A DNA stretch of 64,000 nucleotides from an uncultured Planctomycetota bacterium (GCA_902796885.1 CADBQY010000078.1:1-64000); one strand, 5' to 3'. Positions 42,465 through 51,112 are shown, counted from the stretch's first letter. The notes: generated from the letters alone by a model not told the origin. Numbers and translations: made by a program.

Positions 42465-43448
42465 TTATTTGGTTTTTGGGGAGAACTCGTCGATCAGGCG
42501 GGGAACGACTTCGAACAGATCGCCGACGATTCCGAGATCGGCAACCTGAAAGATCGGCGCGTCGGGATCGGTATTGACCGCGACGATCTTTCGGGCCGTC
42601 CGCATACCGGCCAGATGTTGTACCGCGCCGGAGATTCCCAGGGCGATATAGAGCTCCGGAACGACCGTCTTACCGGAAAGACCGATCTGAGCCGAGTAGG
42701 GGAGCCAGCCGCGGTCGACGACCTCGCGGGTCGCGCCCAACGCGGCGCCGAGACGGCTTGCCAGACGGCGCGCCAGGTCGATGTTCCCCTCGCGTTTGAT
42801 TCCCTTGCCGACCGCGACGATCCGGCGCGCGTCGGCGATTTCTTCGCCATGCGTCAGCCGAATCGAAGCGGTGACGCGCGGCGCGCCGGGGAGAGACTGC
42901 GAGTCGGGAGCGGGAAATCGCGTGATCGACCCCGGTTCGCCGCCATAGGGGGGGAGTTCCGGCGCCGACCTTGGACGGACGGTCGCCATCTGCGGTTTAT
43001 GCGACGGCGTTTTGATGACCGCCATGACGTTCCCGCCGATCGCCGGCCGGGTCTGAAGGAGGAGACCCGTCTGGCGATCCGTTTCAAGGCCGGTGCAGTC
43101 GGCGGTCAGCCCGGTTTTCATCCGCATGGCGGCGTAGGGAAAAAGAGCCCTGCCGAAAACCGAGGCGGCGCCCAACAGGACGTCCGGCCGGTACGTTTCG
43201 CAGAACGATTGGAGAATCGCCGCACAAGCGGGGATATCGGCGCGGTCGAGCGCGGGGGATTCGCAGAGGAAAACGTGTCGCGCGCCGGACGATACGAGCT
43301 TTTGAAGCTGCGCTTCTTCAATCGACGGGGTGACGATGACGGCGGCGGTCTTTTCCGGCGCGGCGAGCGTCCGGCTCCACGCAAGGAGTTCCCATGCGCC
43401 GCGGGTGATCTTTCCGTCCGCCGTTTCCGCGAAAAAGGCGACTTTCAC
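42465..43448 (-). CDS. etfA: Electron transfer flavoprotein alpha subunit
   Basis: 327 aa. The N-terminal domain (MKVAFFAETADGKI ... LGAASVFGRALFP) and the C-terminal FAD domain (VAVGKGIK, GATREVVDRGWLPYSAQIGLSGKTV, YIALGISGAVQHLAGM, VAVNTDPDAPIFQVADLGIVGD) are both complete. It has no N-terminal ferredoxin-like domain, unlike LctC of Acetobacterium. It forms a heterodimer with EtfB. Its ATG overlaps the etfB stop by 4 bp. Confidence 0.94.
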   Translation of the reverse strand: MKVAFFAETADGKITRGAWELLAWSRTLAAPEKTAAVIVTPSIEEAQLQKLVSSGARHVFLCESPALDRADIPACAAILQSFCETYRPDVLLGAASVFGRALFPYAAMRMKTGLTADCTGLETDRQTGLLLQTRPAIGGNVMAVIKTPSHKPQMATVRPRSAPELPPYGGEPGSITRFPAPDSQSLPGAPRVTASIRLTHGEEIADARRIVAVGKGIKREGNIDLARRLASRLGAALGATREVVDRGWLPYSAQIGLSGKTVVPELYIALGISGAVQHLAGMRTARKIVAVNTDPDAPIFQVADLGIVGDLFEVVPRLIDEFSPKTK

Positions 43449-44245
43449 GAGGGACCTCCTTCTTCGACGAGGGCGCGAAGACGCGCCGCGGCGCGGTCGA
43501 GCGCGTTCGGCTCGGTTAGGCTAATCCGTTCTCCTCCGCGTGCCAGACGGGGGTGGAGAATCTTCACCACGCGGGTCGGCGAGGCCTTTAAACCGACTTC
43601 GTCCGGCCGAAGACCGAGATCGGCGGCGGTGACCGCGGCGACCGGCTCGCGCCGAGCCCACGACTTACGCGTAAGGGTCGGAAGCGGCGCCGGGCCGATC
43701 CCCTTGGCGACGCAAACGACCGCCGGGAGGGAAAAGCGGATCGTCTCGGTTTCGGTCTCGGTCACGCGGTCAATTTCGAATTCCCCGGAATCGAGCCGCC
43801 GGAGCGCCTCGGCGCCGGTTACGACCGAAAGTCCGAGCCGGGCGGCGATTTCCGGCCCGACCTGGCCCGTCTCGCCGTCCGAGGCGCGCAGGCCGGTCAG
43901 GATAAGGTCAAAGGGCCCGAACTTCTCGAGCGCGGCGGCCAAAACGATCGCCGTGACGTAGGTGTCGCTCCCGGCACAGGCGCGGTCGCAGACGAGAATC
44001 CCCCGCGCCGCGCCGAGCGCCATGGCGTGGCGCAGCGTCTGTTCGGCGCCGGCCGGCCCCATCGAAACGGCGGTGATATCCGTTTCGGGGAACGATTCGG
44101 CCAGCCGTACGGCCGCGCCGAGCGCGCAGAGGTCGAGCGGATTGGTGACCGCGTCGGCGGGATCGCGAATCAGCGTTCCCGTATCCGGGTCGAGCCGAAC
44201 CGACTGCGAGTCGGGAACCTGTTTTAAAAGGACGGCGATGTTCAT
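43445..44245 (-). CDS. etfB: Electron transfer flavoprotein beta subunit, bifurcating-type sequence
   Basis: 266 aa. It starts MNIAVLLKQVPDSQSVRLDP then DTGTLIRDPADAVTNPLD, the pattern of the anaerobe/bifurcating EtfB group (as in Clostridium EtfB and LctB). It continues with MALGAARGILVCDRACAGSDT and DGETGQVGPEIAARLGL. It binds the second flavin or AMP at the dimer interface. First gene of the etfB-etfA-dehydrogenase operon. The assignment to the bifurcating group rests on motif resemblance only. Confidence 0.92.
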   Translation of the reverse strand: MNIAVLLKQVPDSQSVRLDPDTGTLIRDPADAVTNPLDLCALGAAVRLAESFPETDITAVSMGPAGAEQTLRHAMALGAARGILVCDRACAGSDTYVTAIVLAAALEKFGPFDLILTGLRASDGETGQVGPEIAARLGLSVVTGAEALRRLDSGEFEIDRVTETETETIRFSLPAVVCVAKGIGPAPLPTLTRKSWARREPVAAVTAADLGLRPDEVGLKASPTRVVKILHPRLARGGERISLTEPNALDRAAARLRALVEEGGPS

Positions 44246-44386
44246 GGGGTTTCGTTGTTTTCGCAGGGTTAAATGATTTCGGGTGTTTCGAAGGGCGCCC
44301 CCTCCGTCCTCTTATTTTATCGGCGAAAAGCGTTTTACCAAGACGCAGGGCCATTGGATCAAGGTGCTGCAAAGGGAACGGAAAGC

Positions 44387-44395
44387 TGCTATAAT
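44387..44395 (+). promoter_or_regulatory. Extended -10 promoter for the helicase gene
   Basis: TGCTATAAT (44387-44395) is a perfect extended -10 element; no strong -35 is needed. It is ~53 bp upstream of the start codon. Confidence 0.6.
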
Positions 44396-44448
44396 CTCGT
44401 AAGATACGCGGTCAACGCCAATCATGAATCTTTCAAAGGATTTAACCG

Positions 44449-47400
44449 ATGCTTAAACCCGGTCTTTACGAAAAGGTTGTCAATAAGGATGTCTCCAATG
44501 AGATTGAAATCAGCCTGCAGGAGATGCTCGTTGAGAAAAAGGAGATCGATAGAGTCCAAGAGCCGCGTATTCTCTCCGAATACCTGGCTCATGTTATCGA
44601 AAAGGGGCTGGCGGCACTCCCCGAAAGCGAACAGGCGAGACGGCTCGAATTGGTCAACCGGATCGTTCAGGATGTCACTTCTCTGACCGGAGACGACGAC
44701 TTCGACGGGATGCGCGTCAGCGATCCCGCGGAACTTCTTTTGGCCGCGGCGCTGAAAATGAACAATCCGGACGTCTTGAACGGAAAGATTTCAGTGCCGC
44801 GTCCGGAGACCTCGTTGGCGCAGAGTTCGCTTTTTACCGGCGCGGAACACGAACCGCAATTAATGACCGAACTGAAAAAGGAGATCGCCTCGGCAAACCG
44901 GATCGATATGCTCGTCTCGTTTATCCGTTGGAGCGGACTGAGACTGATCATCGACGAACTGAAGCAGTTTAACGACCACGGGGGGAAACTTCGAGTGATT
45001 ACGACCTCGTATATGGGGGCGACGGAGTTCAAAGCGGTTGAAGAGCTTTGCAAGTTGTCAAACGCCGAGATAAAGATCTCTTACGACACCAAGCGAACAC
45101 GGCTTCACGCCAAATCTTATGTCTTTAAGCGGGAGACCGGGTTTTCCACCGCGTATATCGGTTCGTCGAATATGTCAAATGCCGCGATGACAAGCGGACT
45201 GGAATGGAATTTAAAGATCACCGCCAACGATCAGCCTTACACCGTTGATAAAATTCAAGCGACCTTTGAGAGCTACTGGAACAGTCCCGATTTTGTTCGC
45301 TATACAGAAAATGAGCAGTCGCGGCTTCGCGAAGCATTGAAATCGGAACAGACTTCGTCCGGAGAGACACCTTATTTGTTCGATATCCGCCCGTTTGCCT
45401 ATCAGCAGGAGATTCTCGACCACTTGGAAGCCGAGCGGACCATCCGAGGCTACAACAGGAACCTGGTCGTGGCGGCGACGGGAACGGGAAAAACGGTCGT
45501 TTCGGCATTTGACTATCGACGATTCCGGCAGGGAACCGAGAGGGCGAACCTTCTGTTTGTCGCTCATCGCAAAGAGATTCTTGATCAGAGCCAGCGTTGT
45601 TTTCGCGGCGTGCTTCGCGACACGAATTTCGGCGAACGTTTTTACGGCGGTCAAGAGCCGAGTTCGTGGAACCATCTGTTTATGTCGATCGACACGTTCA
45701 ATTCTCAGAAGTTTTACGAGAAGACGACTCCGGACTTCTATGACTTTATTGTCGTCGACGAGTTCCATCACGCCGCGGCTCCCTCGTATCAGCGGCTTTT
45801 AGAGTATTACAAACCGAAAGTCCTTCTCGGTCTTACCGCGACTCCCGAACGAATGGACGGGAAAGACGTTACGCGTTATTTCGACAATCGAATCGCCGCC
45901 GAAATACGGCTTCCGGAGGCGATTGATCGAAAACTCCTCTGTCCGTTTCACTATTTCGGCGTCTCGGACAGCGTCGATTTGAGTCAAGTCAAATGGACCC
46001 GAGGCGGATACGATGCCGAAGCCCTTTCGAGTCTTTATACCGGAAACGATCAGCGTGTGGATCAGATCATCGCGCAGTTGAAAAAATACGCGTCCGACCT
46101 GGACGGCGTGAAAGGTTTGGGATTCTGCGTGTCCAAAGATCACGCGCGGTACATGGCGGACAGGTTCAACAAGGCGGATATTCCCTCCATGGCTCTGACG
46201 TCGGAGAGCCGGCGTGCCGATCGTGAATCGGCCCAGAAGAAATTGGGGGGCGGAGAGCTTCGGTTTATCTTTGCGGTTGACCTTTACAACGAAGGGGTCG
46301 ATATTCCGGAAATCAATACCGTGATGTTTCTTCGGCCGACCGAAAGCCTGACGGTTTTCCTGCAGCAACTCGGCCGCGGCTTGCGTCTTGCCGAAGGAAA
46401 AGAGTGTTTGACGGTACTCGACTTTATCGGTCAGGCGCACGCCAAATATGATTTTGCATCCAAATTCGCCGCGCTGTTGGGCAACGGACGTCGAAGCGTG
46501 AAGAAAGAGATCAAAAAGGACTTTCCTCTTTTGCCGAAAGGGTGCTATATCAAGCTCGAAAAACAGGCGCGAAGCTATATTCTCGAGAATATCGAAAAAG
46601 CTTTGCGCGGCCAGAAAGGGATCGTTGAAAATCTCAAAACGTTTAAAGAGGACAGCGGTAAGGATCCGACGTTCGCCCGGTTCCTGAAATATCATAATCT
46701 GAATCCACATTCGATTTACAAAACGAAGTGCAGTTTCGCTCGGCTCTGCGCCAATGCCGGAATTGTCGACGATTTCGAGGAAGAGGTCGAAGACGACGTG
46801 ACCAAGGCGCTCCCGCGGCTGGCGAACATCGACTCGCGCCGTCTGATCGAGTTTGTCCGCCGGTATCTGCCGACCGCCGCCGATCAATCGGCCACATACG
46901 ACGAACTTCAGCGGAAAATGTGGAATATGCTCCAGTTCACGATCTGGCAGAAATCGTATGAAGAATGCGGATTTCACGACCGGATGGAGGGGTTCCGCAA
47001 GATTGCCCGCTCTCCGATGATGCTCAAAGAAATCATCGATTTACTGAACTACCAATATGACGAAATCGATTTTATCGACGAAACGGCGGATGTCGGCTAC
47101 GCGTGTCCGCTCGACGTGCATTGTCGTTATTCCCGAGACCAGATTTTGGTCGCGCTCGATTTTATGAAACCGAGTTCGATTCGCGAAGGAGTGAAATACA
47201 TCGAGGAGAAGAAGACCGATCTTCTCTTTGTCACGCTGAACAAATCGGACGCCGACTATTCTCCGACGACGATGTACAACGATTATTCGATCAACAGCGA
47301 ATTGTTCCATTGGCAGAGCCAGAGCACGACTGCCGAAAAGAGTAAGGCGGGGCAACGGTATATTAATCAGCCGCGGGATAAAACGCACGTGATGATCTTC

Positions 47401-47571
47401 GTTCGCGAGAACAAAAAGGATCAATACGGGAACGTCGCGCCTTACACCTTTCTGGGGCTCGCCGATTATGTCGAACATAAAGGTTCCAAACCTATGGACG
47501 TGATCTGGAAACTCCGAACTCCGATTCCGGCCAAATACCTGAAACAGACGAATCAACTCGCGTCCGGATGA
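44449..47571 (+). CDS. PLD-nuclease/SF2-helicase/DUF3427 fusion protein
   Basis: 1040 aa. Residues ~130-265 are a phospholipase-D-like nuclease domain (LHAKSYVF with HxK, GSSNMSN). Residues ~315-700 are a superfamily 2 helicase: motif I ATGTGKT (~343), DEFHH (motif II), LTATPERMDG (motif III region), QQLGRGLR (motif VI). The rest is a DUF3427-type C-terminal domain. Such proteins are widespread, often on mobile or defence-associated loci, with no settled function; DNA repair or phage defence are candidates. It is a solitary transcription unit ending at an 18-bp terminator beside tRNA-Pro. Codon use looks slightly more AT-rich than its neighbours. Confidence 0.88.
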   Translation: MLKPGLYEKVVNKDVSNEIEISLQEMLVEKKEIDRVQEPRILSEYLAHVIEKGLAALPESEQARRLELVNRIVQDVTSLTGDDDFDGMRVSDPAELLLAAALKMNNPDVLNGKISVPRPETSLAQSSLFTGAEHEPQLMTELKKEIASANRIDMLVSFIRWSGLRLIIDELKQFNDHGGKLRVITTSYMGATEFKAVEELCKLSNAEIKISYDTKRTRLHAKSYVFKRETGFSTAYIGSSNMSNAAMTSGLEWNLKITANDQPYTVDKIQATFESYWNSPDFVRYTENEQSRLREALKSEQTSSGETPYLFDIRPFAYQQEILDHLEAERTIRGYNRNLVVAATGTGKTVVSAFDYRRFRQGTERANLLFVAHRKEILDQSQRCFRGVLRDTNFGERFYGGQEPSSWNHLFMSIDTFNSQKFYEKTTPDFYDFIVVDEFHHAAAPSYQRLLEYYKPKVLLGLTATPERMDGKDVTRYFDNRIAAEIRLPEAIDRKLLCPFHYFGVSDSVDLSQVKWTRGGYDAEALSSLYTGNDQRVDQIIAQLKKYASDLDGVKGLGFCVSKDHARYMADRFNKADIPSMALTSESRRADRESAQKKLGGGELRFIFAVDLYNEGVDIPEINTVMFLRPTESLTVFLQQLGRGLRLAEGKECLTVLDFIGQAHAKYDFASKFAALLGNGRRSVKKEIKKDFPLLPKGCYIKLEKQARSYILENIEKALRGQKGIVENLKTFKEDSGKDPTFARFLKYHNLNPHSIYKTKCSFARLCANAGIVDDFEEEVEDDVTKALPRLANIDSRRLIEFVRRYLPTAADQSATYDELQRKMWNMLQFTIWQKSYEECGFHDRMEGFRKIARSPMMLKEIIDLLNYQYDEIDFIDETADVGYACPLDVHCRYSRDQILVALDFMKPSSIREGVKYIEEKKTDLLFVTLNKSDADYSPTTMYNDYSINSELFHWQSQSTTAEKSKAGQRYINQPRDKTHVMIFVRENKKDQYGNVAPYTFLGLADYVEHKGSKPMDVIWKLRTPIPAKYLKQTNQLASG

Positions 47572-47572
47572 C

Positions 47573-47615
47573 AAAAAACCCGCGAAAAGGGAAACATCCC
47601 TTTTCGCGGGTTTTT
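47573..47615 (+). terminator. Terminator of the helicase gene
   Basis: An 18-bp stem (47574-47591 with 47598-47615) with A-run and T-run flanks. It is two bases beyond the stop codon and also immediately after the minus-strand tRNA, so it may serve both. Confidence 0.9.
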
Positions 47616-47617
47616 CA

Positions 47618-47693
47618 TCGGGGCAACTGGATTCGAACCAGCGACCTTTTGACCCCCAGTCAAACGCGCTAAACCAGACTGCGCCATGCCCCG
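47618..47693 (-). tRNA. tRNA-Pro (GGG)
   Basis: Cloverleaf read on the minus strand: acceptor CGGGGCA pairs with TGCCCCG over 7 bp, D-stem GCGC, anticodon stem TTTGA/TCAAA with loop CTGGGGG (anticodon GGG at 47657-47655), T-arm GCTGG-TTCGAAT-CCAGT. The C1-G72 pair with discriminator A73 is the bacterial proline identity feature. CCA is not encoded. Confidence 0.95.
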
Positions 47694-47730
47694 TCGGCGG
47701 GCGTTCCCGCCGGTGTGCCGACCGTTTAAA

Positions 47731-47755
47731 ACGAAAAGGGTGCGAAACCGCACCC
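47731..47755 (-). terminator. Terminator of the PTPS-family gene
   Basis: Stem GGGTGCG/CGCACCC (47738-47744 with 47749-47755), followed on the minus strand by TTTTCGTTTT. Confidence 0.65.
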
Positions 47756-47809
47756 CGCCGGACACGTGGTCTATTATAGCGAATTCTTCGCGAAAGGGAA
47801 GGGGGATTC

Positions 47810-48349
47810 TTAAAGGGTCACGACCGCCTTCATTCCGGGATACTCTTCGAGGGTGAGAGTCAGAAGCGGCCTTTGCGCATCGGCGGGAATCAGACCCGCC
47901 GACGTCAGCTTCTTGTCGAGGCGGCTCGCGATGTGAAGCGCGATCAGCTCGGCGCTGGCGTTGTTTTCCGGGAGAAGCACGGCTTGTTCGGCGGGGACGG
48001 TCAGGCGTTTGGCGGATTCTTTTCTCGTATGAAGGTCGGTGGCGGTGAATTCGACGCGAATACGGTTCGAATCCGTCGTTATTTCGACGCCTTTTTGGTT
48101 TTCCGCCAGGAATGTCTTGCGATGGCAGGCGTTTAGAATCTCTTTCAGTATCGCGTGCACCGCATGGAAGTCGATCAGAAGCCCTTCGTCGTTTAAGACC
48201 CCGCGTATCTGCGCGGTGACGCGGAACCGATGCGCGTGAAACGGCTCGACGACGAGCCCTTTTTCGGGGAGGGAGAGTGTGATAGAATGTCGAGCGGTAA
48301 AGGCCAGGTCTTTACCGTCTAAAAGAATCGAAAAAATGGGGGCTGGCAT
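47810..48349 (-). CDS. 6-pyruvoyltetrahydropterin synthase family protein, Cys-less variant
   Basis: 179 aa. The zinc-binding histidines are in FTARHS and FHAHRFRV, and the downstream GLLIDFHAVHAILKEIL block is typical of PTPS/QueD. In QueD and PTPS a catalytic Cys precedes the HGH motif. Here the stretch is VEPFHAH, so the equivalent position holds Glu (ExxHxH). This is the arrangement described for PTPS-III proteins, which can replace FolB in folate synthesis. A folate rather than queuosine role is therefore plausible but unproven. Start ATG 48347-48349; a longer reading overlaps its own promoter. Confidence 0.8.
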   Translation of the reverse strand: MPAPIFSILLDGKDLAFTARHSITLSLPEKGLVVEPFHAHRFRVTAQIRGVLNDEGLLIDFHAVHAILKEILNACHRKTFLAENQKGVEITTDSNRIRVEFTATDLHTRKESAKRLTVPAEQAVLLPENNASAELIALHIASRLDKKLTSAGLIPADAQRPLLTLTLEEYPGMKAVVTL

Positions 48350-48407
48350 AGAAGGCTCTTTCCCGTTCGTAAGAAACGTCAAACGCGCCCGGTGCGCTTC
48401 GGCCCCC

Positions 48408-48435
48408 ATTATAGTGGGCCGGCGCGAAATTTCAA
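48408..48435 (-). promoter_or_regulatory. Promoter for the PTPS-family gene
   Basis: Minus strand: -35 TTGAAA (48435-48430), 16-bp spacer, -10 TATAAT (48413-48408). It excludes the upstream in-frame start at 48409. Confidence 0.7.
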
Positions 48436-48471
48436 GCGTTTTCTTCCGTGAACCATTCTTAGGAAACGTCG

Positions 48472-48942
48472 ATGCCGACCGAACTTGATATTCTGTTTAT
48501 GCGCGAGGCGATCGCCGAGGCGCGCCGTGCCGCCGACGAGGGGGAAGTCCCGATCGGCGCGGTGATCGTTCGCGGCGACGAGGTGATCGCCCGGGCCCAT
48601 AATCGGAAAGAGTCGGACCGCGATCCGACCGCCCACGCCGAGATTCTGGCGATTCGGCGGGCGGCGGAGCATTTTCCTTCATGGCGGATCGAGGATTCGA
48701 CGCTTTATGTCACGATGGAGCCTTGCCCCATGTGCGCCGGCGCGATCCTTTCGGCACGGATCGGGCGGGTGGTTTACGGTACAGCCGATTATAAAGCGGG
48801 GGCGGTTCGGACCCTCTATCGTCTTCTGGAAGACGAACGGCTGAACCATCGGTGCGAGGTGGTTCCCGATCTTCTGGCCGAAGAATGTCGCGCCCTGTTG
48901 CGCGACTTCTTCCGCGAGCAACGCGAGCTCGGAAAAAAATAA
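48472..48942 (+). CDS. tadA: tRNA-specific adenosine deaminase
   Basis: 156 aa. It deaminates A34 to inosine in tRNA-Arg(ACG). The zinc site is complete: HAE (catalytic Glu) and PCPMCAGA with both Cys ligands. EVPIGAVIV and ARIGRVVYG blocks complete the fold, and the length is usual. A terminator-like hairpin lies ~135 bp downstream. Confidence 0.95.
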   Translation: MPTELDILFMREAIAEARRAADEGEVPIGAVIVRGDEVIARAHNRKESDRDPTAHAEILAIRRAAEHFPSWRIEDSTLYVTMEPCPMCAGAILSARIGRVVYGTADYKAGAVRTLYRLLEDERLNHRCEVVPDLLAEECRALLRDFFREQRELGKK

Positions 48943-49074
48943 CTGTTTTGTAAAGAGGTTTCATCAGTTTTGACCGGTGTTCCGGCTACCATAAGCAAAA
49001 AACGCCTGTTTCCGCCCGTTTTTCAACTTCCCTAAGGTGACTTTCGAGGGACGGTCTCCTGGTTTTTCACGGTG

Positions 49075-49116
49075 AAAAAAGCCGAAAAAAGCTTTCCTGT
49101 TTTTCGGCGGTTTTTT
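49075..49116 (+). terminator. Terminator downstream of tadA
   Basis: Stem GCCGAAAAA/TTTTTCGGC (49081-49089 with 49100-49108) followed by GG and six T. The surrounding stretch 48943-49264 is AT-rich and holds no credible gene; a 70-codon ORF there is low-complexity Phe/Lys. Confidence 0.65.
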
Positions 49117-49264
49117 AGTTTTGGCCGCATAATCGGCATTTTTTTCTCAAATTCACCCGTCGAGATTGAAAATTTTAAAAAATTTTTTCGGCGTCAGACC
49201 CTTGTTTTTAAGGGATTTAACGGGGAGGATAAAAAATTTTTTCTAAAACCGCCTCTTCGAACCC

Positions 49265-49292
49265 TTGACCTCTATTTGTCGTGACCTATAAT
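49265..49292 (+). promoter_or_regulatory. Promoter for the 73-aa protein
   Basis: -35 TTGACC (49265-49270), 16-bp spacer, -10 TATAAT (49287-49292). The predicted untranslated leader is long (~160 nt) and contains GC-rich inverted segments around 49350-49385. Confidence 0.7.
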
Positions 49293-49458
49293 AACCAGAT
49301 GTCGGTAGATCTCATCCTTTCCCCAGTATGCCTTATGGTCGCGCCGCGAATTTTCCGGCGTCCGTCGGCGGGGGAGAGGGGAGAATTAAAACTACTGAAG
49401 ACGTTATAAGTATTTGTAATGTTTTGGCCTTAGCGCTCTAAGAAAGGAGAGTGCAACG

Positions 49459-49680
49459 ATGATCCGTAACGTTTTTGATGCGATTCTGGAAACCGGTCAC
49501 GACGAAAATTTCGAACCCACCATTACCGATGAGTTCTGCCCGACCGACGCTCCCGCCGGCTCTTCCGCCAAGGTTGAAGTCCTTTCCGAACGTATTCGCA
49601 AAGGTCTCCCCCTCTGGCATCCGGAAGATCGTGTTTCGTTCAACACCGCCGCGTCGAGTATTCTTCGTGTAAGAAACTGA
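49459..49680 (+). CDS. Small conserved-looking hypothetical protein
   Basis: 73 aa. A GGAGAG ribosome binding site precedes ATG 49459, with its own promoter upstream and terminator downstream. The segment DAPAGSSAKVEVLSERIRKG followed by LPLWHPEDR has the look of a short motif that recurs in small planctomycetal proteins of unknown function (recollection, not a search). No membrane segment or Cys pair beyond one Cys. Its expression design (strong promoter, long leader) suggests regulated, possibly high expression. Confidence 0.7.
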   Translation: MIRNVFDAILETGHDENFEPTITDEFCPTDAPAGSSAKVEVLSERIRKGLPLWHPEDRVSFNTAASSILRVRN

Positions 49681-49747
49681 CCGTTTCCCACATTCGCTGT
49701 ATTCTTCCCCTAGTGACATAGGAGACAGTTGAATGGGAAGTTCTAAA

Positions 49748-49797
49748 GAGTAAAGGGGTAATTGGGGCGTAGTTGCCGCGATTACCTCTTTTTTTTC
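49748..49797 (+). terminator. Terminator after the 73-aa protein
   Basis: Two stacked stems (AAAGGGGTAAT with ATTACCTCTTT, inner GGGGC with GCCGC-like pairing), followed by eight T (49789-49796). Confidence 0.7.
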
Positions 49798-49841
49798 GCC
49801 TAAACCCGCTTTTCCCGCCGGACCTGAAACGGATTTGTTCG

Positions 49842-50846
49842 ATGAATCACCGATCTCTTGATTTTTCTCCCACGACTTCGATCGAGACGCTGAAAGCGCG
49901 CGCTTCTCTTTTGAGGGAACTCCGCGCATTTTTCGATACTCGCGGTTTTTTTGAGGTGCAGACGCCCGTTCTTTCGCACGACGTGTTGGTCGACCGATAT
50001 ATCGATCCGATTTCGGTTTCCATCGGGCGGGAGACGCTCTATCTGCAGACCTCGCCGGAATTTGCGCTCAAACGGCTTCTGGCGGCGGGATGTCGGCGCA
50101 TCTATGAAATCACTCCCGCGTTTCGGCAGGGGGATCGCGGGCCGCTGCATAACGTGGAGTTCACGATTCTGGAATGGTACCGCGCCGGGGACGGGTATCG
50201 GGAGGGAATCGGTCTTTTACTCGAACTGGCCGACGCGTTTCTCTCTCCGGCCGAAGGACCGAAGGCGGTTTGCCGTTCGTTCGGGGCGCTTTTTAACGAA
50301 AAGACCGGGGTGAACCCGCACGGGGCGAGCTGTGAGGAGCTCCGCGCCGCCGCCGATCGGCTCGCCCCGAACTATCCGGAAAGCTACGTCGCCGGCGACG
50401 CCCCGGCGACCGCCGACGACTGGATCGATTACCTCTTTGAAGAAACCGTTCAGCCGACTCTGGGGCTCGACGCGCCGGTCGTCGTCTGCGATTATCCGGT
50501 CGGTCAGGCGCAGCTGGCCAAGGTCGGAGAGCCTCTCGACCCCGACGGCGGGGCGCGGGAAGTGACCCGCCGGTTCGAGCTGTTCGGCGCGGGCGTCGAA
50601 TTGGCCAACGGATACGACGAGTTGACCGATCCGGCGGTTCTGCGAGCGCGGTTCGCCGAGAACGCCGCCGCGCGGCGCGTGCGCCGCGCGGCGGCGCTTC
50701 CGACCGAAAGCCGTCTTCTGGCGGCGATGGATGCCGGACTCCCGAAATCGAGCGGGTGCGCGTTGGGGGTTGACCGCCTTTTGATGCTCCGGCTCGGTCT
50801 GAAAAGAATCGACGACGCGATTCCGTTCCCGACCGAGATCGCGTAG
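49842..50846 (+). CDS. epmA: EF-P lysine lysyltransferase EpmA (GenX/PoxA)
   Basis: 334 aa, a class II lysyl-tRNA-synthetase-like catalytic core without the anticodon-binding domain. Motif 2 region is YEITPAFRQGDRGPLHNVEFTILEWYR; motif 3 is GCALGVDRLLMLRLG. It attaches beta-lysine to elongation factor P to relieve polyproline stalling. EpmB and EF-P genes are not in this window. The start at ATG 49842 is chosen over 49773 because residues before it lack family character. Confidence 0.92.
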   Translation: MNHRSLDFSPTTSIETLKARASLLRELRAFFDTRGFFEVQTPVLSHDVLVDRYIDPISVSIGRETLYLQTSPEFALKRLLAAGCRRIYEITPAFRQGDRGPLHNVEFTILEWYRAGDGYREGIGLLLELADAFLSPAEGPKAVCRSFGALFNEKTGVNPHGASCEELRAAADRLAPNYPESYVAGDAPATADDWIDYLFEETVQPTLGLDAPVVVCDYPVGQAQLAKVGEPLDPDGGAREVTRRFELFGAGVELANGYDELTDPAVLRARFAENAAARRVRRAAALPTESRLLAAMDAGLPKSSGCALGVDRLLMLRLGLKRIDDAIPFPTEIA

Positions 50847-51112
50847 GTTTTGACGCGGGTTTCGATTGCCGTGAAACCTGTTTCTTCACCAACGTTTCCT
50901 CCGCGTCTTTCCGCTGACGGTCGCCCGAGAAGAGTCTTCGAAAATTCCCGTTGATTCAAAATGCGAAAAAGACGATGATCTCCCGTCAATCAAGGGCGTT
51001 TCACGGACCGACGGCGGAACTGTCGTTCGCCGAATCGTTTTGCGGTTCACGAGAAACGCGTCTCGGGGCGGTTTCGCCGCCTTTTTCCGTATCGTTCGGG
51101 TTTGGAAAGTCG

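Noticed and set aside
47694-47809. Dedicated tRNA-Pro promoter (TATAAT at 47778-47773, minus strand)
   Set aside because: The hexamer lies upstream of the PTPS-gene terminator and has no -35, so it would be blocked before reaching the tRNA.
48943-49284. SRP RNA or small ORF after tadA
   Set aside because: No SRP Alu or GGAA-tetraloop structure was recognised, and the 70-codon ORF is low-complexity Phe/Lys over a terminator. Only the terminator hairpin is supported.
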